Assembly: GCA_021788565.1 (NCBI GenBank)
Contig: JAJYKO010000266.1
Span: forward strand, 1-7,243
Direction of reading: 5' to 3'
Length of the DNA: 7,243 nt
DNA from: Chloroflexota bacterium
GTDB taxonomy: Bacteria; Chloroflexota; UBA6077
Part shown: positions 1 to 5,479 of the stretch, piece by piece
Numbering within the stretch: position 1 is the stretch's first letter
Layout: each line of letters starts with the position of its first letter
Program-made: the position numbers and the translations under genes
The notes under the pieces: generated by a model
What the model was told of the DNA's origin: nothing
Seen by the model: the letters and a program-made list of their open reading frames with translations, nothing else
Database searches by the model: none

Positions 1-219
1 GATGAACAGCGATATCGCAGTCCGTCGATCGAAGATTTCGGCGGACCAGCGCAGATATGTCGCTTCGTCGGTGAATATGGGTAAGATCAGGAGGTTGTAG
101 GTCCTGAGGACTGCACAAACTGCCACCACAAGAATCGACGATGCCACGACCCACTTTCGACCGTCAAGACGGTGGGCGACAGTCGTTTCTCGAGCTACTT
201 TCAATTCACTGATACTCAA
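1..219 (-). CDS. N-terminal part of a GT39-like membrane glycosyltransferase (runs off left edge)
   Basis: The minus strand is open from a TTG at 219 to the window edge, giving 73 residues. A short basic N-terminus is followed by one membrane segment (about residues 23-46, WVVASSILVVAVCAVLR then LLILP) and then the loop FTDEATYLRW. A first membrane helix followed by an Asp-Glu pair (D51, E52) at the start of the first outer loop is the hallmark of GT-C enzymes of the PMT/ArnT/GT39 type, where the acidic residue is catalytic. Such enzymes move a sugar from a polyprenyl-phosphate donor to an acceptor outside the membrane. The TTG is the first start codon after an in-frame TGA and overlaps the stop of the upstream gene as TTGA, which implies translational coupling. 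A run of five G lies a few bases upstream as a weak ribosome site; a second in-frame TTG at 204 is less well placed. Donor and acceptor are unknown. Confidence 0.8.
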   Translation of the reverse strand, partial: MSISELKVARETTVAHRLDGRKWVVASSILVVAVCAVLRTYNLLILPIFTDEATYLRWSAEIFDRRTAISLFI

Positions 220-2132
220 ACCAAGCCCCCGGCCATAAGGATCAGAGCTTCCTCACCCAATGATCGAGGACGCTCGTTAGTCCTCAATGCGGCCCGGGCC
301 GCCAGTGCGAAGAAGCCGACGAATAGCGCCACAAACAGCACCAGCGATGGCACTCCCAGCTTGTAGTAGAGGTAGAGATCCAACTTGGCTCCCGTCGAGA
401 GGAAATTGCCGAGCAACCGCAGATGTGCACCGATGGTCGAGAAATGGGGATCGAACTCGATCTGAGTGAGGCTGGCATGGTGAGCCCACAGGTCGAGCCA
501 GCCGTTGTTCCAGTCGAAGAGCACGCCCAACAGATTGATGCCTATCCCCAGCAGAATGGAGCCACTCACCAGTAGGACTGACACCGGAGTTCGCCAGGGC
601 CGTTCGAGCAAGACGCCAGCTGGCAGCACTGCCAGTGGCAGCACCAATAGCATATAGCGGTTGGCCCACGTGTAGCCGCCGTACCAGTAGTTGAAAACGC
701 TGTAGAGGACCACGGCCGACAGGATTATCGCGCCGAACACGATGGCCTCCATTCGGCGTGTGATGGTCAGGATCAGCAATGAGAAGAGCCCCAGAATGGT
801 GACCGGGTTGAAGGTGAAGACTCCGAAGCCGGAACTGAAAAAGGTCCCGAACAAGCTTATATAGGGTTTGAAGCCGAAATCGGTGCCCCTTGTTTGCTCC
901 GCATACCCCGTTTCGATGATCGAGCCGCTCTTCACCCAGTTGTACCAGCCCGCGGTGGCCATACAGACGACGGCAAACACCAGCCCGAAGGCCAGGATGG
1001 AGATGATCCACCTCCTCGGTTCACGCTTGAGTCCTCGCAACATGAGAAGTCCAAGAGGAAACGCGATAAGAGGAAGTTCGAACCTGGTTCCCACGCCGAG
1101 TCCCAGCATTAGCCCGGCGATGCTGTAGTCCTTGGGGGCCGGCACATCTTTGCGAACGACGAAGTAAATAGAGGCGAGCAGAAACAGCGCGGCGTTTGGT
1201 TCGCCAAAGAAAGTCTTGGAGTAAACCCAGGCGGAGGTACCCAGTCCATAGGCCAACACCAGAATCAGGGACGTTATCGAGCGGAAGCCAAGACTCCTGG
1301 CCAGGCTGTACAGAAGAGCGCAGGTGGCGGCAGTGACGAGGGGATTCACCAGTAGATCCACGAGTGGATACGCCACATTCGGAATGGGAAAAGCGGCGGA
1401 CGGGGGATCTATCCCCGGGCCAATTACGCTCGATATCCAGTAGATCGGTACGGCTTCCACTGATGGGACCAAACCGTACTGGCTCCAAAGCCGCTTGCCA
1501 TTCTCGACTCTTGGGATACCATTCCAGTGCGACGTGGCCAGCCAACCGTGTGCGATGCTCTCCGTCACCTGGTACATCTCCTTCTCATCCGGACTGTAGA
1601 GGTGTCCTCCGGCCGTGAAGATGTACAGTGAGGCAAAGGCAACGAAGATCAGAATTGGAACAGCGGCTCCGCGACGAAGCCACGATTCTACGGCGGTCGG
1701 GAGGCGCGTATACCACGCGATAGCAGCTTCCTGGAATACCAACGAAATGGCCGGCGGGGTCCACAGCAGTAGGGCCCTCGGTATGGGGGTCCATATCAAA
1801 TAGTGAAACAGAACGTCAGAGCCGTAGACACCGATGAGAATCGGGATCGCAAGCAGGAATGGGGTGCTCGAAAGTGCAACTTTTCGGCTCAGGGCGTCAC
1901 CGCTCCTGTCCGACACCTTCCACAGTAGTGTCCAGTACAGGATGTGCCAGGCAAGCAATACGGATAGGACAACCGCAAGCTCGACCAACCACGCGAGGCT
2001 GACGGTTGTTGGTGTCGTCCTGCCCTTGTCCAGCGACACGTAAAGGACAGCCCAGGACGAAACGCTCCCCAGGACGAGCAGGACGGCGAAGACCCGTACT
2101 AGAGCTGTCGACCTATCTGATTTAATCTTCAC
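216..2132 (-). CDS. Large GT-C (GT39-like) polytopic membrane glycosyltransferase, 638 aa
   Basis: By inference this enzyme transfers a sugar from a lipid-linked donor on the outer face of the cytoplasmic membrane. Roughly 13-15 hydrophobic segments are visible. A membrane segment at about 155-174 leads into a loop with SPDE (D182, E183), the likely catalytic acidic pair of GT-C enzymes. Further family-like motifs follow in order: KTFFGEP (306-312), GTRFELP (348-354), YNWVKSGSIIETGY (397-410), SSGFGVFTFNP (433-443) and YGGYTWANRY (484-493). These resemble the RFGSPLETGY, SPGRGLFxYxP and WGGWxWGPRY motifs I know from many uncharacterised bacterial GT39-type proteins. Residues 541-590 form a polar stretch before a last helix at about 593-613. 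About 150 residues with four helices precede the usual first helix, an extension shared in style with the 690-aa protein. The GTG start is the first possible start after an in-frame TGA; a weak AAGG lies 10 nt upstream. It overlaps the next gene by four bases. Specific substrate unknown. Confidence 0.85.
   Translation of the reverse strand: MKIKSDRSTALVRVFAVLLVLGSVSSWAVLYVSLDKGRTTPTTVSLAWLVELAVVLSVLLAWHILYWTLLWKVSDRSGDALSRKVALSSTPFLLAIPILIGVYGSDVLFHYLIWTPIPRALLLWTPPAISLVFQEAAIAWYTRLPTAVESWLRRGAAVPILIFVAFASLYIFTAGGHLYSPDEKEMYQVTESIAHGWLATSHWNGIPRVENGKRLWSQYGLVPSVEAVPIYWISSVIGPGIDPPSAAFPIPNVAYPLVDLLVNPLVTAATCALLYSLARSLGFRSITSLILVLAYGLGTSAWVYSKTFFGEPNAALFLLASIYFVVRKDVPAPKDYSIAGLMLGLGVGTRFELPLIAFPLGLLMLRGLKREPRRWIISILAFGLVFAVVCMATAGWYNWVKSGSIIETGYAEQTRGTDFGFKPYISLFGTFFSSGFGVFTFNPVTILGLFSLLILTITRRMEAIVFGAIILSAVVLYSVFNYWYGGYTWANRYMLLVLPLAVLPAGVLLERPWRTPVSVLLVSGSILLGIGINLLGVLFDWNNGWLDLWAHHASLTQIEFDPHFSTIGAHLRLLGNFLSTGAKLDLYLYYKLGVPSLVLFVALFVGFFALAARAALRTNERPRSLGEEALILMAGGLV
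2101..2117 (+). repeat. Copy 1 of a 17-bp direct repeat (16/17 identical)
   Basis: AGAGCTGTCGACCTATC here matches AGAGCTGTCGACTTATC at 2215-2231 except for one base. This copy lies inside the first codons of the leftward gene, where it encodes part of the DRSTAL stretch; the other lies in the intergenic region, 114 bp away in the same orientation. It could be a duplicated regulatory site, a relic of a small duplication, or chance. Confidence 0.5.
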
Positions 2133-2214
2133 TGAGCTTGAGCCTTGGGCATCTAGGACCTGGGTTCAGGTGAGCGTATCTGGCACATGTCAACCGTTGG
2201 CACATGCGGAGAAG

Positions 2215-2231
2215 AGAGCTGTCGACTTATC
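2215..2231 (+). repeat. Copy 2 of the 17-bp direct repeat
   Basis: This intergenic copy of AGAGCTGTCGACYTATC runs directly into the tandem TTATCCA motifs at 2227-2247. The first copy at 2101-2117 is not followed by TTATCCA, so similarity ends at the repeat boundary. Confidence 0.5.
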
Positions 2232-2247
2232 CAAAGTTTATCCAGAG
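2227..2247 (+). repeat. Tandem TTATCCA motifs, 11 bp apart (DnaA-box-like)
   Basis: TTATCCAAAG (2227-2236) and TTATCCAGAG (2238-2247) match at 9 of 10 positions and start 11 bp apart, about one helical turn. The first nine bases of each differ from the DnaA box TTATCCACA only at position 8. They may bind DnaA or another regulator on one face of the helix near the leftward promoter. No origin-like context (dnaA, dnaN, AT-rich unwinding element) is present, so an origin is unlikely. Confidence 0.4.
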
Positions 2248-2264
2248 TGAAAGCGCAGGGCGGT

Positions 2265-2284
2265 ATTGTATCACGTGCACGTGA
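2265..2284 (-). promoter_or_regulatory. Perfect 14-bp palindrome beside a minus-strand -10-like box (candidate operator)
   Basis: TCACGTGCACGTGA at 2271-2284 is a perfect palindrome containing two overlapping CACGTG cores. Directly next to it, the minus strand reads TACAAT (2270 to 2265), a 5/6 match to the -10 consensus. The palindrome would then sit in the spacer between -10 and -35, a usual place for a repressor site. No good -35 box is found at 16-18 bp spacing, so either an activator is needed or the -10 match is chance. A transcript from here would have a leader of about 125 nt before the GTG at 2132. Confidence 0.4.
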
Positions 2285-2325
2285 GAAGGATGCAGGGTAA
2301 TGACTTTGATCGGGGCGTCGGCCGA

Positions 2326-2354
2326 TTGCCGGAACCGGCGCCGACATATATGAT
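2326..2354 (+). promoter_or_regulatory. Candidate sigma70-type promoter for the rightward three-gene block
   Basis: TTGCCG (2326-2331, 4/6 match to the -35 consensus), a 17-bp spacer, then TATGAT (2349-2354, 5/6 match to -10). The -10 lies in the AT-rich stretch ACATATATGATA, which stands out from the G+C-rich surroundings. The predicted start of transcription is near 2361, about 100 nt before the ATG at 2462. A GCCGG-AA-CCGGC dyad (2328-2339), nested within GTCGGC (2317-2322) and GCCGAC (2340-2345), overlaps the -35 and spacer and could be an operator. The prediction rests on sequence match only. Confidence 0.45.
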
Positions 2355-2360
2355 ACTCGC

Positions 2361-2442
2361 CGAGCTACGCCACATTATGCCAGAGAGTGACTTAGAAGGC
2401 GTCGTGACTCTCACGAGAAGTGCTGCCTCAAGCACAAGCTCG
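2361..2442 (+). other. Possible three-helix leader RNA upstream of the GT-A gene
   Basis: Starting at the predicted transcription start, CGAGCT (2361-2366) can pair with AGCTCG (2437-2442), enclosing two hairpins: GAGAGT (2383-2388) with ACTCTC (2407-2412), and GTGCT (2420-2424) with AGCAC (2431-2435). The result would be a three-way junction ending just before the ribosome binding site. Helices this short arise often by chance, and the sequence matches no riboswitch class that I recognise. Confidence 0.2.
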
Positions 2443-2448
2443 CCAAGA

Positions 2449-2454
2449 AAAGGG
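2449..2454 (+). promoter_or_regulatory. Ribosome binding site deciding the ATG at 2462
   Basis: AAAGGG is placed 7 nt before the ATG at 2462. This favours the ATG over an in-frame GTG at 2420, which lacks a ribosome site and would add 14 residues not resembling the start of the GT-A domain. The run GGGCCC (2452-2457) is self-complementary and overlaps the site. Confidence 0.6.
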
Positions 2455-2461
2455 CCCCCAT

Positions 2462-3406
2462 ATGAGCGACCCAGTGGTGGTTGGGATTTCTATGGTCCGC
2501 AACGCGGCCGACATCGTTCGGGTCAACGTTCTGTACCACCTGTCGCTCGGTCTCGATAGGCTAGTTCTGGTCGACAACATGTCGACGGATGGCACGGACC
2601 GGGTAGTTGAGGAGTTGAGCCGGCGGGACTCTCGTGTACGTTGGTCTCGAGAGGACGGACCACATCCGCAGGCTCGGGTGTTTACGCGATTGGCGCGGGA
2701 AGCTCATCACGAGGGAGCGGACTGGGTTCTTCCCATCGACGTCGATGAGTTCTGGCACGTCCGGCGTGGCAGCCTCAAGGGCGTACTCGCAAAATCGGAG
2801 TCCGTGGCTATTCGCGTTCAGGTGGTCAACTTCGTGCAGCGGCGCAGCCAACTTGAATCCGCTCCAAACGCACTCCTCCATATGACCTGGCGGGTGCCTT
2901 CGCCCGTGGGGTCACCGGAAGAATCTGCCGACCTGGTCTCGTCAGGGCAGATCGCTCACGTACAGGCCCGGTATCCGGCCAAGTGGATCGTCCGCCCTAC
3001 CGCGACCGTGGAGATAGCCCATGGGAATCACCATCTTGCTGGGATAGTAGGCGGACTGGAAGATAGCGACGAAATCGTCTGCTTGCATGCCCCGCTTCGT
3101 TCGCGCGCGGCACTTTATGCCAAGGCTGTTCACGGCCAGCGCGTAGAGGAGGCCGGAGGCAAACCAGGGGAGTCGTGGCACGTGCGCAGGTTCAGGAGGT
3201 TGGCGGACGAGGACCGAATGGAGCGGGAGTGGGCAGCAAACAGCTATGAAGACGGTTCTCTGGATGTGTTTGGCGTTCGGCATCCGTTGGTGTACGATCC
3301 GACCCTGCGCAACGCGGTCAAGCCCTATCTATCGCCTTCTCCCATGCGGAAGCTGACGTCTATTGCCACGCGCGTGATGCAGTCTACCTGGCAGAAGTTC
3401 CACTAG
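2462..3406 (+). CDS. GT2-like (GT-A fold) glycosyltransferase, 314 aa
   Basis: A soluble protein with no membrane segment or signal peptide, so probably cytoplasmic and using a nucleotide-sugar. The first 100 residues carry the GT-A fingerprint: a beta strand and loop VVVGISMVRNAADIV (residues 5-19), VLVDNMSTDGT (35-45), and DWVLPIDVDEFW (87-98), where D93/D95 form the metal-binding DxD-type motif. Later, a His-rich stretch AHGNHH (186-191) and CLHAPLRS (207-214) match the xHxPxRS pattern with a following Lys that I associate with the Glyco_tranf_2_4 (PF13704) group. Length fits that group. The ATG at 2462 is chosen for its ribosome site and because the domain begins right after it. It is first in a three-gene block and its TAG stop abuts the next gene's GTG in the same frame. 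It could start or extend a glycan that the neighbouring GT-C enzymes decorate; sugar and acceptor are unknown. Confidence 0.85.
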   Translation: MSDPVVVGISMVRNAADIVRVNVLYHLSLGLDRLVLVDNMSTDGTDRVVEELSRRDSRVRWSREDGPHPQARVFTRLAREAHHEGADWVLPIDVDEFWHVRRGSLKGVLAKSESVAIRVQVVNFVQRRSQLESAPNALLHMTWRVPSPVGSPEESADLVSSGQIAHVQARYPAKWIVRPTATVEIAHGNHHLAGIVGGLEDSDEIVCLHAPLRSRAALYAKAVHGQRVEEAGGKPGESWHVRRFRRLADEDRMEREWAANSYEDGSLDVFGVRHPLVYDPTLRNAVKPYLSPSPMRKLTSIATRVMQSTWQKFH

Positions 3407-5479
3407 GTGAAGCCGCACCCTTATACAAGAATGGTCACAACATTGAACGCCAATACCCGGATAGGTCCCTCCGGCTATGCCAGAAAGGGTGGAGGCCGAT
3501 GGATAGTCGTTGCCTGGCTGGCCGTCGTTTCCGCGTCCTTCGCCCTGGCCGTCACTGTCTCCTTTTTCGATCGGACTACCCTGGCCGGTGTGAGCAGGCT
3601 CTGGCTGGCATCGTTAGCCGTCTGTTTTACTTCTAGCTTCGTCTGGTGGGTTCGACCGCAATCTCAGGATGGACGTCTTCGCCTGGCTTCCTACAAAACC
3701 ACTTCACTAATGTTGCTGACGCTCCCTCTGTTTCTCGGGGCTGCTGGCTTCGTCCTTCTCGTCTATACTTCGGACGGGGTACACGGCTACGTCTACCACC
3801 AGTTCTACTACGCGCGGCTACTGTCTAAGAGCTACTGGCCGGTGGGCCTGCTGACCTGGCTGTTTCTGGGCGGCATTATTGTGTGGCAGGCAAGAAACCT
3901 CTTGCTGATGCTCGGCGCTGGTTCCACGTTGAAAGACGCCTCGGTAGCCTTGCTGTCAGGCCTGCCATCGATCCTGCCGATTGGCACCATCGCTCTGGGC
4001 TTACTGCTGAGTACCGCCTCTCTCTCCATGATCAACGTCAACTTCTGGCGATACTGGGCAACGACCGACGGATGGGTCACGATAGGCCACTATCCGTTCA
4101 CCATATCTGATATGCGCCAGATTGTGCAGGGGGATGTGGCACGTTACTTCGTTTCGTTCCCGTTGCTCCCTTCGATGCTTGTCGTCTCCTACAAGCTGGT
4201 TGGCCATAATACCCTGGGAAGCTATCTGCCTATCATTGTCGGGAACACTCTCCTTCCTCTCGCAGTCTACCTGACAGTCAAGGAGATCACGAAGCGGCCT
4301 CTACTCGCCCTTTTCTTTTCGGTCTTGACCGCATCGTTTCCGCTGCTCCGGAGTTACACGATGGATGTGGGCGAGGCAGACGGAATTCTGATGACAGCGG
4401 TGGTCTTCGCCGCGTACTTCACCCTCAGGGCCAGCCGCCCAGATGCTGGGTGGTGGGCGCAGATAGCGGCCGGCCTCGCGTGTGCGATCGCTGCCTTTGC
4501 TCGCGAGGAGGGCATCCTCTATGTGATGCCGATGTATCTGGCCATGTTCGTCGTGAGATGGCGAGACAGGCGTTTCTGGCTGTCGGTTCTCGCCCTGGCT
4601 CTTTTCCTGAGCCCTTTCGTCGTGGTCTGCATCCGAGAGTTTGGCATGATCTGGCCGGGGAACCACTCCGCCACGATTGCCCTCGACAACTTCGGTCGCA
4701 CTCTTGCCGTGGCCCGGGAAAGTGGCGTGTTCTCAATGTACGCTCAGGCCCTCGGCGTCTCGAACGAGTTCCTTGTCGTTCTCCTGGTTGTGATCCTTGT
4801 CGTACTGGTCCTCAGCGGTATCCAGATGTTGAGGCGGGATTTCCGACTCGCCTACATGCCGGCCGTAGCACTCGGCGACGCGATAATGGTCTTCTTTGTA
4901 GGGCCGGTTCCTGCAGAAGCAGCGAAATTTCAAGACCTATTCAGGCACATGTCATATGGCATTCCACTGCTTGCCATCACCGTTGCGTATGGCTTCAACG
5001 AAGTGTTGAGATGCACCCCCGCGCGATTAAGGCAGCCTTTGACGCTGACAGCCTACACCGGACTCACCTTGCTGGTGCTGGTGGAGCTGTCAGTGCTGGG
5101 GGGGCCTGTAAATCCCATCAATACCGTTCGCAGTCCCCTGCTGACTTCCGACCCTCACGTGACCGCGGTTGAAGCGCTTGTCAGCCCATTGCCTCTTCCG
5201 GTGATGAGTTTTCGCAAGGACGGAGCGAGGTACGTTCCAGACGACCCCAAGTACATGGCCATCTATCCGGATGACGTCTACCAGCACTACGCTTCCGCGG
5301 ATATTCGGCGGTTCGACAATCCTGCCGACTACTATGGCTCGGCGGAAGTTGTGTTCTTGGCTCTACTTGTTGCGGCAGGCGTTTCATCCTTGGTTACTGT
5401 GCTGACCGGCAGGAGCGGAGTGAATCGGAAGGTGGCAGACGAACGTTCTTCAGGAGCAAGTCTGTGGAGATCCCCTTGA
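3407..5479 (+). CDS. Large GT-C-like polytopic membrane glycosyltransferase, 690 aa
   Basis: About 16 hydrophobic segments are visible. Residues 31-207 hold five helices, the first four being an N-terminal extension like that of the divergent 638-aa protein. The likely GT-C core starts at the helix 182-207, followed by an outer loop with TTDGWVTIGHYPFTISD (219-235); D221 or D235 may be the catalytic acid. Other motifs: FPLLPS (251-256), MDVGEADG (319-326), AREEG (365-369), typical of the helix-loop positions of GT-C enzymes, and FRHMSYGIPLL (512-522), like the family's RYLLPLLPLL. Residues 564-645 form a polar, probably outer domain before a last helix at 646-667. The GTG start follows the upstream TAG with no gap and has only a weak GAAG; an in-frame ATG at 3431 (residue 9) is the alternative. 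No canonical DE pair is present, so enzyme activity is inferred. A run of seven G lies at 5098-5104. Confidence 0.75.
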   Translation: MKPHPYTRMVTTLNANTRIGPSGYARKGGGRWIVVAWLAVVSASFALAVTVSFFDRTTLAGVSRLWLASLAVCFTSSFVWWVRPQSQDGRLRLASYKTTSLMLLTLPLFLGAAGFVLLVYTSDGVHGYVYHQFYYARLLSKSYWPVGLLTWLFLGGIIVWQARNLLLMLGAGSTLKDASVALLSGLPSILPIGTIALGLLLSTASLSMINVNFWRYWATTDGWVTIGHYPFTISDMRQIVQGDVARYFVSFPLLPSMLVVSYKLVGHNTLGSYLPIIVGNTLLPLAVYLTVKEITKRPLLALFFSVLTASFPLLRSYTMDVGEADGILMTAVVFAAYFTLRASRPDAGWWAQIAAGLACAIAAFAREEGILYVMPMYLAMFVVRWRDRRFWLSVLALALFLSPFVVVCIREFGMIWPGNHSATIALDNFGRTLAVARESGVFSMYAQALGVSNEFLVVLLVVILVVLVLSGIQMLRRDFRLAYMPAVALGDAIMVFFVGPVPAEAAKFQDLFRHMSYGIPLLAITVAYGFNEVLRCTPARLRQPLTLTAYTGLTLLVLVELSVLGGPVNPINTVRSPLLTSDPHVTAVEALVSPLPLPVMSFRKDGARYVPDDPKYMAIYPDDVYQHYASADIRRFDNPADYYGSAEVVFLALLVAAGVSSLVTVLTGRSGVNRKVADERSSGASLWRSP
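5452..5456 (+). promoter_or_regulatory. Strong ribosome binding site for the 511-aa GT-C gene
   Basis: AGGAG lies inside the 3' end of the 690-aa gene, 7 nt before the GTG at 5464. It is the best ribosome site in the window and fixes the start, so that the two genes overlap by 16 bp. Confidence 0.75.

Larger units (their letters stand above)
2133..2461. other. Divergent intergenic control region
   Basis: About 330 bp separate the leftward 638-aa gene from the rightward GT-A gene. I find no convincing gene in it: the short open frames have no recognisable family features and no good ribosome site. It is rich in symmetrical elements, listed separately. Additional small ones are a stem of ACCTG/CAGGT with a 4-nt loop (2158-2171), about 26 nt before the leftward GTG; a direct repeat TGGCACATG (2181-2189 and 2198-2206); and an imperfect dyad around CAACCGTTG (2191-2199). 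Both flanking transcription units probably start here. No rho-independent terminator is present, as expected between divergent genes. Confidence 0.75.

Noticed and set aside
277..1011. 244-codon minus-strand frame inside the 638-aa gene
   Set aside because: It lies wholly inside the gene on the same strand in another frame and has shadow-like composition.
2188..2193. Perfect TTGACA on the minus strand as a -35 box for the leftward gene
   Set aside because: No -10-like hexamer is found at 15-19 bp spacing (17 bp gives CCTGAA), so no promoter can be supported there.
2227..2247. Replication origin at the tandem DnaA-like boxes
   Set aside because: Only two imperfect boxes, no AT-rich unwinding region and no replication genes nearby; kept only as a regulatory candidate.
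2153..2347. 64-codon minus-strand open frame in the intergenic region
   Set aside because: It has no recognisable family features, spans the candidate promoter elements and has a composition typical of a chance frame.
2420..2461. N-terminal extension of the GT-A gene from a GTG at 2420
   Set aside because: No ribosome site precedes it, while the ATG at 2462 has AAAGGG at good spacing and the domain begins directly after it.
2266..2559. 97-codon plus-strand open frame crossing into the GT-A gene
   Set aside because: It overlaps the start of a well-supported gene in another frame and its sequence shows no protein-like pattern.
4450..5172. 240-codon open frame within the 690-aa gene
   Set aside because: It is rich in Arg, Cys and His with no hydrophobic pattern, as expected for an out-of-frame reading of a G+C-rich membrane gene.
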